A stretch of DNA of 64,000 nt, taken from assembly GCA_963966185.1 (NCBI GenBank), contig CAWZYM010000363.1:144501-208500 (forward strand), given 5' to 3'. Both the position numbers and the translations under genes were made by a program. The notes below the pieces were generated by a model. That model saw nothing but the letters and a program-made list of their open reading frames with translations. It was not told the origin of the DNA and searched no databases. How positions within the stretch are numbered: position 1 is the stretch's first letter; every line of letters begins with the position of its first letter. The DNA comes from Rhabditoides inermis. Taxonomy: Eukaryota; Nematoda; Chromadorea; Rhabditida; Rhabditidae. Of the stretch, positions 1 to 26,544 are shown piece after piece.

Positions 1-51
1 TCTATCCCAGAGTGATTCTTCACTGTAGGGGTCTACCCGCTCCTCTGACAT
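1..51 (-). CDS. First coding exon of an unidentified minus-strand gene (partial)
   Basis: Read on the minus strand, an ATG at 51-49 opens a frame of 17 codons that runs off the left end (starts MSEERVDPYSEESLWDR). It is preceded one base upstream by a strong acceptor-like CTTTTTTTCCAG, as expected for a trans-spliced first exon in a nematode. The stretch is GC-richer than the AT-rich DNA to its right, which fits coding sequence. The peptide is acidic and hydrophilic with no signal peptide. I do not recognise the family. The call rests only on start context, open frame and composition. Confidence 0.45.
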   Translation of the reverse strand, partial: MSEERVDPYSEESLWDR

Positions 52-1113
52 CCTGGAAAAAAAGAAAATTATAATATTATCATTATTATAAATTTGCCGT
101 TTCACAGAGTTTATGTTTCCGAAAAACATATATTATTTGATATTCATAGTCATTGTAGTGTGCGCAGTGCAAAAACTTTTCTCCCGTGAAGCAATAATCA
201 ATCGCATAAATCGACAAAAATAGGGACAACATTTTCGGTGATCAATAAACAGTACTCCTAAATAAGTGTTTGAAAATGAAAAGACCAAAAATGTTTGTTG
301 TTGACAAAATGGCAAAGAAAATCACAACCACAGCTACTCAAGATGCATTGTTCAAAAAGTACATACTACTGTAGTATGTACGTCCAACATCTTTGTAACA
401 CTTATACATCTTATACAATACTACACTTTATACACCATTACAGAGTGCGTTCTTCTTTTTTTACAGTGTAATTAATGCAAAAACAAAAGAATGCCCTTTT
501 GTGAAGAAAACACATGAACTAGATGAAAAGTGTTTTATATGAACTTCCACTTCAGAGAACGCAATATACGTTTAACGCTACAAACTACAAAGTATTGATT
601 GATGTGTGAGCGGCGAAGTTTATTGGTATCTGTGTCTCTGACGTTTTATGCAATGCCCACTAATCAAAGTTCAGTAATCGGATTGATTGCTGATAGTGAG
701 ATAGTCAGATCAACGCATAGCGAGCTAGCGTCGAAGACACAAAGGGGAAAGCAATATGTCAATATGTGTATCAATTTCTCGTTTTTGTACGCGGACGCAA
801 AAGAGCAAAAGACTCAAGGACCGTCGAGCGGTTTCAGAAGCCTATATATAAAACATGAAAGAATTAGCTTCACGTTTCAGAGAAGGTAAATATGAAAGGG
901 CGAGTTATTTCCGGTAATTTATGGCTTAGTGTGCTGATTCGTTATTGAGCAATGAAAAGAAAACGCAACAGATTGGATAAGAGGTTGGAAAAAGAATGAA
1001 TCCCGAGTGAGAAACAAACAACAACAACAACAACAACAAGTCGCGCAGTGGTTAGGCACTGAGAAATCGATGAGTGACAAGGGAGTGGTGCAACGAATCG
1101 TCAAGAGTAAAGT
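52..1113. other. Intergenic, AT-rich, no gene seen
   Basis: The stretch is AT-rich with stops in all frames. A short CAA run lies near 1018-1040. It would hold the promoter of the left-edge minus-strand gene, but no recognisable motif can be supported. Confidence 0.5.
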
Positions 1114-1222
1114 TGCGGTCAGTCTCTTCGAAACGTTCCCGAATGCCTTCGAAACACTTTGGAATTGCCTTTCGAATCGCCCTCGGAACACTCCCGAATG
1201 GCTTTCGAAAAGACTGACCGCA
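1114..1222. mobile_element. Inverted-repeat element, TGCGGTCAGTC family, copy 1
   Basis: The segment begins TGCGGTCAGTCTCTTCGAAA and ends in its near-perfect reverse complement (TTTCGAAAAGACTGACCGCA). The inside is made of repeated CTCCCGAAT/TTCGAAACAC words. At 109 bp with no ORF it is a non-autonomous element (MITE-like). Related copies sit at 5855-6036, 44963-45028 and 49935-50036. No clear target-site duplication is visible. Confidence 0.7.
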
Positions 1223-1281
1223 TAAACGACACATGATAAGCGAAACAGCGCGAGCACTCAAAAGTACGACAAGTAGTGTCT

Positions 1282-1440
1282 AGGCCCCATTATACTTCGC
1301 TGACGCTGACGCTGACGCTGCCGTGCAAAAGATGCAACTATTGATTTCGTTGACGCAGCGTGATCGAAATCGATAGGTGCATCTTGTGCACGCGAGGGTC
1401 AGCGTCGCGTCAGCGTCAGCGTGAAAGTATAATGGGGCCT
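1282..1440. mobile_element. MITE with perfect AGGCCCCATTATACTT ends
   Basis: A 159-bp element starts with AGGCCCCATTATACTT and ends with the exact reverse complement AAGTATAATGGGGCCT, a perfect 16-bp terminal inverted repeat. Just inside each end are GACGCT repeats in opposite orientation, so the arms can pair for about 40 bp. It has no coding capacity. A TCT on both sides may be a 3-bp target duplication. No second copy was seen in this window. Confidence 0.75.
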
Positions 1441-2279
1441 TCTCCCACTAGCGCATACATATGCCGAAAGCGCCATCCAGAGACTTTGATAGGGCGAGGC
1501 AATCGATGTGCGGGGCTCTCTCACACAGACATCACAGCCAGCGAAACATATATGGGAAAACATTGCGGGTGAGAGAGAGAGAGTGAGTGGGCAAATATAC
1601 ATGCGACAAAAGCGGCGGCGACCGCCTCCCTCATCTGTGACGTCACTCTATTGTGCCATTTTTCAATATCGTGGGTTGAACGTAGTGTGAAATGGAGAGC
1701 ATAGCGAAACGCTGTGGTGAAATCTTTGCGGTAGAGCGTAGTACTATAATCTATGATGTATAATCAATCTATTCTTCTTCTTTTCCCCGCGGCGTGCGGT
1801 CGGGTCTTCATTTCGCTCCGCCGCCGCCGATTGTTCGGTCATCGACAAGAATCCTTTCCGGGGAAATACCCACATGTGGAAGCAGCTATGGCGCGAGGAG
1901 ATACTGCTTGGCATTGAGCAAAGGACCACTCGGAGCTATACACGCCAAGAATGGTACTCTAATGGTCAAGGAATGATTATCGATCGAGTATCATCTTCCC
2001 GCCACTAACCTCGTCTTTCCCGTTAGCCTATGTATCTAGCATCGTAGATCTAAGGCACTACTGTATGCTTCCTATCATAATGATTGTGTTGTCATGTTCA
2101 GATATAACTATTCCGGATAAATGATTGAATGATTGATTGATTGATTGATAATCTGTACAGGTTTACAGCGTGAAATGGAGTGCCACCTACAATCAGTAGA
2201 AAGGAAGGGAAATTGCCGAGCCTAATCCCCCAATATAGATGTGTGTGACAGCGATGAGGAGAAGACAAACACGAGAGAA

Positions 2280-2328
<49 letters not shown>

Positions 2329-5043
2329 ACGTAGAACGATAACTTATGATTCTCTTTCGTTTCAATATGCTAATAAACCTTTCTCACTAGAATTGTTTGA
2401 AAACAGAGAATCGAAATGTTATGGATCTAGTTTCTAATTCAAAAAAGTCTAACGGCCCGTCAGGGATTTCTTAATTTTTTTTCAGCAAAGCAACGCAAAA
2501 TATAAACTGTAAACCAAACAACAAAGAGTGTGGTAAAGTAGGTGGCACTGAATACTGAAAAGAGATTGCGGAAGGCAGATGTCGGTGGAAATGGCGGTGC
2601 GAGCTAGGGGAGGAGTGTGCAGAAATGCGTATTGAGGGAGAAGAAGTGAGAGAGAGGGAGGGAGGGAGGGAGGGAGAGAGAGAGAGAGAGGAGAGAGAGA
2701 GGAGAGATGGGGAGGGAGAGGGACACAGATTACGAGGGCCGAAGCAATTCGCATGTCAAGAGCGGTAAACAGCGCGCGTCAACAAGACGAACCAAACAAT
2801 ACTAACATAGTATTATAAACAGTAATTTTTCAAAATAACGCTCTCGCTTAGAGAGCAGAAGTCCGCTCCACTTTGCTTACCCACGCCAGAGTTTAATAAA
2901 AAAAACACCATGGAATGGGTTCTGATCTTTGTCCAACCAGCCCAATGTCTCTCGTGAAAAGAATGGAACTCATATTTGCGGGTCCAATATACCTGAATAG
3001 GAGAAGCACTAGCAGAAGTCGCATGTCAATACAGACAATGCCAATGCGGTGGGATATGTCAGTCAGTCAGCCAATCTGCCCCGAGGGCCGTGTGACGTGC
3101 TTCTTTTCCATCACACGACTTACTCACTCTCTTTCTCTCTCTGTCCCCCTCTCTGTCTCTATCTCTCTCTCCCTCTCCCACACCTGCCATCGATTGTTAC
3201 ACCCCCTCCTTGGAAGAATAGGTCATTGCATCTCTCTGCTATTTCAAACGATTTGGACGAAAACACAACAACACACACTGTGACAGTGAATTTCGAGTGA
3301 TTTTGTAAAGTAATAGTGGGGTTGTACTACGGAACTTCATCGAGAGTCGCCGGTGTACGGCGAGCAAAAACACACATCTCTTTAAAACACATCTCTGCAG
3401 TAAATATAGTTTGCACTTATAGTGCCGTAAGTGATGGTTGTAACTGTTTGGAGTAAAAAGACGGTACTTTTGAGAGAGAACAAAGTTAATGAATTACAAT
3501 TACAATTCGCGTGACCCGCGGTCACCATTTAGCGTACAATTGTCCCGATCGTGCTACCGTATCAGTATTCGAACTCAGCTGTTTCTCTCTGTTCGTGAGA
3601 TTCGTCCTCTCTATTCAACAGATTCCTCCGGGATTTTCTCTCTTTTCAATGTTTCCATTGATTCGTATCGATTACATGCCTTGATAATGATGTCATTTGC
3701 TGCACGTACGTCATTTACTGTCCGTTGCCATCATTTGTATGCGCGAAGCCGCGGCTAGCCGGCTGCTGCAGTTGTTGCTTCTCTGGAGGCAGGCCGCTCT
3801 CTATTTCCTGTTGTGAGTGCTAGTTCATAACGCAGTGGCCGCCTGCCGCTCGCTCGCACCCGAACGCTCGTGCTCTGCGCTGTTGCGAAAGTGGCCCAGC
3901 TCAACGTGTTGCGCGTTTTCACCAACAGACACCGCCCACTTCTCTCCCGGAAAACAAGCCGGGGAATGTTGTGCGTGTGCAGTAATAGCGACGCGACGCG
4001 ATCTCGTCACGTGATCGCAGAAAAAGTACATATCTGTTATTCCTCTGGTCGCGAGTTCAAACTGCAACCACAATCACTAACGAAGATAGATGAGTGCCGC
4101 CACTGACCTTCTTATCTTGGAAGTTCTTCATAAACACTCAAATGATAAATGTGAATCGACGTCAATCAATCCAAGAATACACTGTATCATTGAGTTTGCA
4201 TCGATATAGCACTCGTCATCTGGAACTGGTAGCAAACGCAGTAGCCTCGAATTGGCGCTATGCCAATCTAGTCCCTCCTCCCCTTCTGGGGGTTCTCTGG
4301 CGGTGTGTGTCCGTCAAGTGCAAGCGCGTCAACAACTGAATGAGCTAGCAGGACAGAGGACAGAGAGACGTACGCAGCGGCGGACACGCCTACTTTCCCC
4401 CCGTCACCACCACAACATTCACAACAAGCGAGTAGAAACAGTGCAAACTCGCAGTCTACATTTTGATCATCGCGCTCTCGAGCAAGTAACATTATTTCTC
4501 ACCTGACTATGCTCTTATTGGAACACGTAAATGTGAGCGTTGTCCTGCTATTTGAAGGTTTCTGAAATCGAAATGTCATATGCGTATCTACGTATTTGCA
4601 GTAAGTGTGAAGTTATGGAGATAATCCTCGCGAGTCGTTTCTTTTCGGAATTAAAACGAAATCAGGAAGTGAATATGTGACGCTGTCATAGCTCTCGCGA
4701 TGAGAGTCGAAATGTAAATGGAATGTTTATCAAATACAAACTGGTTGTAATTTTTTCTTCAAAAACCAAGTTGCAGAATGTATACTTGTCTAAGCAAAGT
4801 AGCGAATGTGTATTAGAAAACACAATAATACGTTTATTATGATGCATAGATGTTGTGTCGTACTCGGATGGAATATGTTCTTAGTGTATGAATAATATAC
4901 TACTTTTTTTACAAACTTACACACAGCTGTAGGCGTTCTACTTCTATTTTCTAGGTTCTCGTTTTCTATTTTTCAAAACAAACTTGCACGCATGTTGTAG
5001 GCGTTATACTTCTATTTTCTATTTTTTTACAAACATGTTGTAG
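1441..5043. other. Upstream region of hif-1, no coding exon supported
   Basis: About 3.6 kb before the first recognised hif-1 exon. It contains a GATT-tailed repeat (2008-2150), GA tracts (2273-2328, 2647-2716), a pyrimidine-rich stretch near 3124-3180 and a GC-richer block (about 3700-4500) that may hold the promoter or 5' UTR. It ends in a triplicated acceptor (4913-5046). No upstream coding exon with homology was found. Confidence 0.4.
2008..2150 (+). repeat. GATT-tailed interspersed repeat, copy 1
   Basis: About 125 bp closely match 15985-16132: both contain CCTATGTATC, GGCACTACTG, ATGATTGTGTTGTCAT and an ATTCCGG/TATAAA end, followed by a (GATT)n tail. The only shared 3' feature is the simple-repeat tail, as in SINE-like retroposons. 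Shorter relatives of the end lie at 22886-22945 and, inverted, at 40148-40262. Confidence 0.6.
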
Positions 5044-19000
<13,957 letters not shown>

Positions 19001-20875
19001 CGCCCCGCCCCCGCACGCCCCGCCCACTCACTCACCCACCCACCACCTCTCACTCAGATGGTCCCGTATAATAGACACGGTAGAACGTCGAGTTCAGATA
19101 GTCGTTGTGTGTGTGTGATATGATTACAATGATTTGTGAATGTCTGCGTATAGTCGGTGTGTATTCCATCCCTCCCTCTCTCTCGTCTATTCTTCCCCGT
19201 TTGTGAGTTGCGACTGTTTTTTTGTGAGATTCGAAACGTTTTCCTGTCTTTGTAGAGAGATTTATAGTTGGTATTTCTATTCTTATATATATATATATAT
19301 ATATATATATTCACCCCAGTGTATGCGTGTACTATTATATATAGTGAGTGAGTGAGAGTGAGCTCTTCAGCTGATCATTTGTAGTTTGTAGTGTGGTTAG
19401 AGTTCTTTTACACAGAGATTTATTTCATGTATATTTTTGCAGACGCGTGTGTTCCTCTTTTTTTGGATTAACTGATTGATTGATTGATTGGAGAAAAAAC
19501 TATTGTTATTCGCATTGAGTTGGTTATAATAAATGCAGTTCTCACATACAACCGGGCGACTCGCCGCCGGGTTCGCGCCGAGTCGCCTCCGAGTCGCCGC
19601 CGACAAAAGGGCGGGTACGCTCCGAGTCGCCTCCGACAAAAAACTGGCGCGAATTTCAAATCGCAAAAATTGATATTTCTCACTGCGTTTTCTGAGCGCA
19701 TATTTTTAATCATCAAAATGTATTTACAATTGTAAATATGTTAAAATATGCTAGCAAAAGCTGGGTGATACCCTTATATTTTGAAATTGATAACTACTAT
19801 ATACTAATGTGGAGAAGCTGTCGGCGCCGGCGCTCACGCCCACGTCGTGGCATGGATGTGCTCGTAGTCTCGTGGCATGTAGTCTGTTTGCCTGGGTACT
19901 TCTAGGTCAGTGCGCGGGATCACTGATGGTCATCTTCACTTTCGTCAACGTAAACATGATCGTCATCAACCCTCATCGACGTGCATGCAGAAGTACGAGG
20001 AAAGATGACCAGCATCGTACCAGCGCATGACGCGCAAACCGACAATGCGAGCCAAGAGGGCGCTACACGATGAAGAGGGACATGGAGTTTGAAGGCATGG
20101 TAAGGCGGGATGCCCGCTGAGCACTCTGTTTGTTGAAAACAAGAAGTCGTCCGTCTTCTCTGACGGTGCGTCATTCGTCACCGGAGAAGCGTGCGCGTTG
20201 TGCCGGCAAGTTCGACCTACTGCTCAACCAGCCGTGTCTGCTACCTCCTTACGCCCACATCGTCGCCGCCCTGATCTGCATGGCGGACCCATAAACCATG
20301 AAGTAACCTGAGTGATTACGTGTAACAATGTCATCATATACGTGTTGTCACGTGGATGCCTTGAAAGCGGTACAGTTCTTGTTTGCATTACAAAACACAG
20401 ATGAAAGATCGATTAATCGCATTTCGCTTTCAAATCTAGAGACCGTCACCTATATTTTGAATGGAGTTTATTAGAAACATTAGTTATTTAATTATATTCA
20501 GTTCTTGTAGTAGATTTCAACAAGTATTCATTTGTAGCGTTTGAATGTCTTGTTTTTGATGTACGCGCATCAAAAGCGCGCGCTTCCGAGGGCGCCATGT
20601 CGCATTCAGAGGGTCACTGAAGATAGGCCACGCCCCCTTTTTACACTGGAGTGTGACGTCACAATCACTTATTTTGGAAATTTTGGTTAGGAACAACATC
20701 ACCCCGTCGACTGAAATTTGTACGGCCTATACAACTTTTCGCGCTCTTTCGAATGGTGCAAACCGCATCTCACGGCATCATGTTGTCAATATTCAAATTT
20801 CTGCGACACAATAAGCCCCGCCCACTGGCGGTCTCTATTCAAATCATACGAAATCGGAGGATTGTCGGCGGCAAG

Positions 20876-20982
20876 TCGGAGGCGACTCGCCCGCTCCCAA
20901 AGACGGCCCCGCCCACTTTGGGAGGGTGCCAAAGTGGGCGGAGACCGTGTTTTGTCGGAGGCGACTCGCCCGCTTGAACGCT
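20876..20982. repeat. Direct repeat of GTCGGAGGCGACTCGCCCGCT with nested inverted repeat
   Basis: The 20-bp word GTCGGAGGCGACTCGCCCGC occurs at both ends. Between them CCGCCCACTTTGG is followed by CCAAAGTGGGCGG, an inverted repeat. Related GAGTCGCCTCCGA words lie at 19570-19640. Confidence 0.6.
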
Positions 20983-21614
20983 TGTTCTTATGGGAGTTTT
21001 TTTCGTTGTAAGATACTGCGCAGAAAGAAAGAAAATGAAAACACATACAAAGAACAGAACAGAAACCATGTTCAGTGTGTAAGTTACCAATTCGTTCGGT
21101 TCATTCAAAGATGTAAAGAAAACTTCAGTAAAATGTGTATGTGGCATAAATGATAAGTGATGATTTTCGAGGTGCTTTATGCGTGAAAAAAGACATTGTT
21201 GGTCATGAATACGAATATGTGTCTATAGAACGGTGGACTCACCTATATGTATGTGTCAGCAGGAAAAACTGTGTATATGGCCATGTTTTCGAAAGATTCC
21301 GCCAAGACTGGTGCGCAAGCGGTCCGTGTATAATAATCTTATCTGCCAAGAGATTATAGAGACAATAACACAACAGGAAATGTACAGCGTGGCAAACATT
21401 GAGCTGACCCTAGGCTATCTGTATCAAACATCCAGCTCTTAAGGGGACATATATACTTGAAACATTGCTGTTTTATAACATATTGGGGGATGGGGGAAGG
21501 GAATATACAGCGATTTTAGTAACAATTTGTCAGTCTCACGGTCCGGAAAGTTGCACTGTCGAGAGCGGTCAGGCCCACGATCGCATTCACTCGCGTGGCA
21601 GCCTGCGCGCTAGC

Positions 21615-21617
<3 letters not shown>

Positions 21618-21677
<60 letters not shown>
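21618..21677 (+). repeat. Pure CT microsatellite
   Basis: About 30 uninterrupted CT units, followed by three tandem copies of GTGAGGCGCGCT. Confidence 0.85.
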
Positions 21678-21679
<2 letters not shown>

Positions 21680-22941
21680 AGGCGCGCTGTGAGGCGCGCT
21701 GTGAGGCGCGCTGTGCAACTATCCGGGCCGTCAGTGTTTCTTCTCTTCAACACGCGCATTTCGTTATTTCGTACACACATTTCGACAAGAAACTTTACAG
21801 ACTGTGGAAAAACCATTGTCGTTTACATATTTCCAGCAATGCGATCAAGAAAACCATAGCCATAGCGAGGCATTATTCCATCACGTTCACTTTTTATTAA
21901 CATAGTCCAACGCATAGTCTCACAATACGTTTACAAAGCGCAGAAGGCATTAAGTTTTTAGATGGGGTTCAAATGCAATGAGGTCGGGGAAGGGGGGTAG
22001 TACCCCAGAGTGAGGAAGGGAGGCTGGTACCTAAGTGTGGATAACGCGCGCTAATCGAGCGAGTCTCTCCGACGCGCCATGTTGCGATTAGCGATTTTTC
22101 CAAGAACGCAATCAGCAGGAAAAAAAACTGTGTGTATGGCCATGTTTTCCATGAGAATCAGCCAAGACTGGTGCGCAAGCTGCTCGTGAGAGTGATATAC
22201 GGTCAATCAAGAGCACTGAAATTTAAAAAAAGGATTGCATTTATTTTATTCACTTCACAAACACTTGGTCGTCACATAGTAGTCGAAATACCCAATGATA
22301 TTAAAAAAATAACGTTTTGGAAAACCCGCGATGTAATGTTTGAATAGAAAACAGTCGTGAAAGAGAAAAAGTACAAAAAGAGATTATGCACAATACAATT
22401 GGTCGGAGACATGATACAAAGAAAATCGATGAAACGATAAAGGTAAAGGTAAACGGCACAAAGGCACAGAAACAAGAGGGATAGAGATCCTATATTACCA
22501 CGTGAGCGTGAAATTGAAAACTTTTCATTTTTTCCATTTGAGAAATTACCATTTTCCATTGAAAACTGGAAATTTCCAATTTTCCACTCGCGTGTTGATA
22601 GGATCAGAATGTGAGAAAAATGCGGATAGTCGGTGCCTAGGTGAGTTGGTCGACGCGTTGTCACGAGCTGGTCAGCATAGCAAACGATCTGAAAACATTA
22701 TAGTGAATCTCGTAAAAGTCGAAACGCTCAATCTTTTGAATATCGTATCGAAACGATCTAATCATACAGCTCATACTAACATCTCACATGCATACGTGTA
22801 CTTTGTACGTTATGTTCACGATACGCAATCTACACAATAACCCAGTCCGATTTTTTTCCAGTCCGCTCGATTTTCGAAAAATTCTCGTATTTTATATAAT
22901 AGCGATTCTGGATAAATGATATAGCGTTTCTCAATAAATGA

Positions 22942-22947
22942 TTTATT
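22942..22947 (-). terminator. Poly(A) signal of the Ly6-like gene
   Basis: TTTATT on the plus strand is AATAAA on the minus strand, about 45 nt past the stop codon of the Ly6-like gene. Confidence 0.5.
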
Positions 22948-22991
22948 GACTCGTAATTTTCACGCAAACCTAGGACTTTGAAGCAGCGAGG

Positions 22992-23101
22992 TCACCACAG
23001 CAATGCGATGACGGCCAGAGCAACTTCGATCAGGCCGAAGCGAGCGGCAGCGTTGCAGAAGTCGGTGGAGCAGCAGCAGATTGTGCCTGGCATGGGGGAG
23101 A

Positions 23102-23149
<48 letters not shown>

Positions 23150-23183
23150 CTCTCTCCCTCTCTCTCTCCCTCTCTCTCACTCT

Positions 23184-23228
<45 letters not shown>

Positions 23229-23250
23229 AGCTCTCTCTCTCTCTCTCTCT

Positions 23251-23286
<36 letters not shown>

Positions 23287-25118
23287 TAGATCCCCTCCAT
23301 TGAAGCAGTCCGAATCGTCGATGGCGTATGTGTATCGGGATTGCGAGACGGCGCCTGTAAGAGGCATGTAGGTGTGGACTCTCAGAAAAACAGAAAGATC
23401 TCAGAACGGCGGCGCATCCTCAGAAGGATCATCAGAAAGTGTTTTTGTATCATAATGCGTGTTTTCAAAACATGATCGAGTCTGACCTATCCGTCAATCT
23501 ACCGACAGCTTAGTTTGGTTACGAAATTGATCATTATTTCTCTGCTTACTCCTTCAACTTTTCCAACTTGTTCTAGCAGTTAGAATGACGTCATCTTCCA
23601 CTCTACTCACCGGCCGCGTAGCCACTACTCGACGACGCGGCGGACGCCGAGCGCACGCCACCCTGCAGCTGGTGCGACGAGGCTGAAGGAGAGATGTATT
23701 GGTGAATCGGTTTATTGATTTATTGATTGATCAAATTTCTTAATTGATGATATTGCTCTGCCGCAGGCTAGATGGGGTTTCGAGAAGACACGGCTAGATC
23801 AGAGAAAAATGAGAGAGGCGGAGCACGATCCCATTCAGGAGACCCACCCTGCCTAAAAATTTATTCACGAGCTGAGGGGTAGATCAGGGCACGCGAAAGA
23901 AAAGAGGATGGCGCTATGTAGATCGTACTACAGCCTACAGCTCTGACGCGGGTGGTGCGCGTTTGCGGATACAACAAGTTCACATCGTCGATATAGCGTC
24001 GATATTATATACTGTAACTATATATTCTACTTATATACTATATAGTATACTTATATACCCACCCTGCCCCGCCCCTCCCCCCAATTTACTCTGACGAGTG
24101 CTGCTGTCTGTTTCTGTGCTCTGATTTCAAACCATTTTTTTTACTATTTTATAATACTATTAAATATTTTATTACACTTTTTCGTGTACATTTTATTGTA
24201 TTATAAACTATTTTATTATTATTTACCCTGCCTCGCCCCGATGTACTCGGGCGAGTGCTGCTGCCGCCGGCGCGCCGAGTGCATCGAACAAAGCGAGATC
24301 TGCGAGACCTGAAATGGATCGATCGATAATCGATATCGATCGGTATTGATTGCAAAACTCATTCGATAAGTCGGATTTATTGATCGGTATTGATATAACT
24401 ATAAATCAATACGCATTCGATACTAATTGATCGATGCATCAGAGGTACATATACATTAGACTCTATGTGAGAAGGAAAGCACATGTCATAGGCTTATAGG
24501 ACGCTCTAAATACGATTTAATAAATTTGCTCCACTCACCGCGTTTCCGTCACAGCTTCTCTGCAGGCCGTGCCGGTTTCTGGAACAAAACATTGTTTTGT
24601 ACTATTATCAACTATGTTATAAGTATAAACATGAGTTTCATTGTTTGTAAACTGTCAGAGACCTATTCGCTCTACCCTCCCCGCTCATCTGCCCGTTTGC
24701 CCGCTCACTGCGCGAGATCACAGCGAATGACCACTCGCACAGGCGAGACAGCACGCGAACAGAAGAGAGGCAGGCGGCACAAGAGCAGAAGAGCTGTGGC
24801 GGGAGTTCAAAATTTTGCGTTCAGAGCGAGCGACGATCGATTCTGATCGCCACGTGCACGTTGACAATTCGTTAAACTTGCATTCTAATTTCCAATGACT
24901 GTTTAGTCACTCATAATAGATTATAAATTGTCAGAAATAGGCCCCTGTATCCTTAAAATGCTTTAAAAAACTCACGTTATCGTGACACAATACGACAGAC
25001 TGGTGCACACTGTGGACGACTGCGGGTGGCCGGAGAGACAGCGGAGGGAGGAGACGGCGGGGAGGAGGGGGAGAAGGAGGAGGAGAAGGAGGGAGAGTGA
25101 GGAGAGAGTGAGTCGCAT
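22992..25118 (-). CDS. Ly6/three-finger-like GPI-anchored secreted protein
   Basis: Six exons on the minus strand (25118-24976, 24578-24539, 24308-24227, 23682-23611, 23354-23286, 23086-22992) join in phase to give 166 residues. The protein starts with a signal peptide (MRLTLSSLSLLLLLLLPLLP), continues LRCLSG, has paired cysteines (VCTSLSYC, RSCDGN, SDCFNG), and closes with the CCCSTDFCN signature of Ly6/uPAR/activin-receptor-type three-finger domains. A hydrophobic C-terminal tail (FGLIEVALAVIALLW) suggests GPI attachment. Nematodes have many such surface proteins (for example the ODR-2/HOT group), often neuronal. An acceptor-like GTTTCAG at 25134-25140, 15 nt before the ATG, suggests trans-splicing. 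The Arg/Gln- and Ser-rich middle (exons 3-4) is unusually long for the fold. I cannot assign an orthologue. Confidence 0.85.
23098..23284. repeat. CT microsatellite filling the last intron of the Ly6-like gene
   Basis: The intron between 23286 and 23086 is almost entirely (CT)n on the plus strand, so (GA)n on the coding strand. It starts right after the donor. Confidence 0.85.
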
Positions 25119-26184
25119 CGCGAGGAATGTGACCTGAAACAAAGGATGTTTCGAGCTAGCAACTACTTAAAAGGTAAGTATGCGAAAATACGCCTGAAGA
25201 AGAATTTGAATTTATTACAAAAAAAATGTGCGTCACACAAATCACAATCACATTTAAAAAAACTCGAAGCAATTAATTGGAAGTGGGGAAGGCGAGAGAG
25301 GAAGAGATCTGGTACGTTTGTGGCACACGCCCCCAGCCTTGGTTGAGGGTGAGGATCGGATATCTACGGGACAACGTGCCAGCAGTGCGTATGGTATGAT
25401 ATGAATGCAACAATACCGGCGCTGCTGCTTACAGCTTATTTCGTTATGAAACAATCACGGAATCGACTGTAAATCACGTTGTGCGAATGGGGCGGGGAGC
25501 GAAAATAGAGGGGGCATATATTAGCATGTAAACAAAGGCAATACATTTCGGTTACAAGGTACACGTTTTGTTATAAAAAAACAACAACACGCATTTATTC
25601 AAGATCGAAATTTATTCAAGATCGATTTATTCAAGTCGAACGCTACTTATTAAACTGAAAAAGTGTCTAGTTTAGGAGCGTTGACCATGTGAACATGATA
25701 CAAGTGAGAATGTAAGTATATTTCTCACTGGTCACACAGAGCAATAGAGAACACAAAATGAGTCGTAAATGAGAGAGGACTGGACCTCACAACATAACAA
25801 TGCTTGTTCGGAGAGGTGCATCCATGCTGACCAGACTAGGGAGAGAGAGAGAGAGAGAGATAGTGAGTGAGAGAGAGAGAGAGAGAGAGAGAGCAAAAGC
25901 CAACGCTCCCCCCTTTTTTCGAAAACAGAAAACAATCGGAGTAATTCACCATGGTTTTTCGTGTATATTATGCTGTGACTGAGCGGAAGAGGAAGCGGGT
26001 TATTTGGAAAAATAAGAAGACAGACAGCGAAAGAATGCTATACATATAGATGTTCATAACACATATCAGAAACTAGACGACATGAAGAACCGTGATTCAT
26101 GCAGCTCAAAAGTATGTCTGCATCGCCTGGGGGGAAAAAACGTTTTCAAACATGTACCAAATGCACCTCGAAACCTTTTTAGGC

Positions 26185-26223
26185 AGTTGAATCCGGGGTC
26201 CTCTTAGTCGAGAACAAGATGGG
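26185..26223 (+). repeat. Dispersed repeat, copy A (pair with 51826-51861)
   Basis: AGTTGAATCCGGGGTCCTCT and the following AGTCGAGAACAAGATGGG match 51826-51861, which lies in an npa-1 intron, with a few changes. Confidence 0.5.
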
Positions 26224-26509
26224 AGAACAAGACCGTTATATCTGCATTGCAATCGAAACGAGGTGATTGGAAGCATGCAGTAGAGCCAAGATCTTGGCTA
26301 CCGAACAGTCGAGAAACCCCGGTCAAACATGCATAATGTATACATTATACCTATAAATATGCAAATTAATGATGTCGGCGAGGTGTGAATAGTACAATCG
26401 GCCGGGCGGCGTCGTTAAAAGCCATGAGATTGCGCCTTTGAGGGGTCGTTGCGTTAATGTGACAGGTGAATAGCGGAGCCCCGGAATTTTCACAGCCATC
26501 GCACGCTTC

Positions 26510-26544
<35 letters not shown>

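Larger units (their letters stand above)
19001..22941. other. Intergenic region between hif-1 and the Ly6-like gene
   Basis: The two genes converge here. The stretch holds a short (TA)n (19284-19310), GTCGGAGGCGACTCG repeats (19551-19640 and 20870-20990), a pure CT tract (21618-21677) and a diverged direct repeat (21256-21321 and 22111-22188). A GC-rich patch at about 19815-20300 has open frames that I could not resolve into a gene. Confidence 0.5.

Noticed and set aside
1007..1225. Poly-Gln open frame across the first inverted-repeat element
   Set aside because: Produced by a CAA run and the open frames of the repetitive element, with no gene context.
19815..20300. GC-rich patch with open frames including SDGASFVTGEACALC, faintly like the end of short-chain dehydrogenases
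   Set aside because: The VDGG that should follow is missing, the rest does not align and no exon chain could be built. At most a decayed fragment.
23100..23290. Long Ser/Leu and Arg/Glu open frames in this and many other places
   Set aside because: They are translations of (CT)n or (GA)n microsatellites, open in several frames on both strands, with no conserved sequence.
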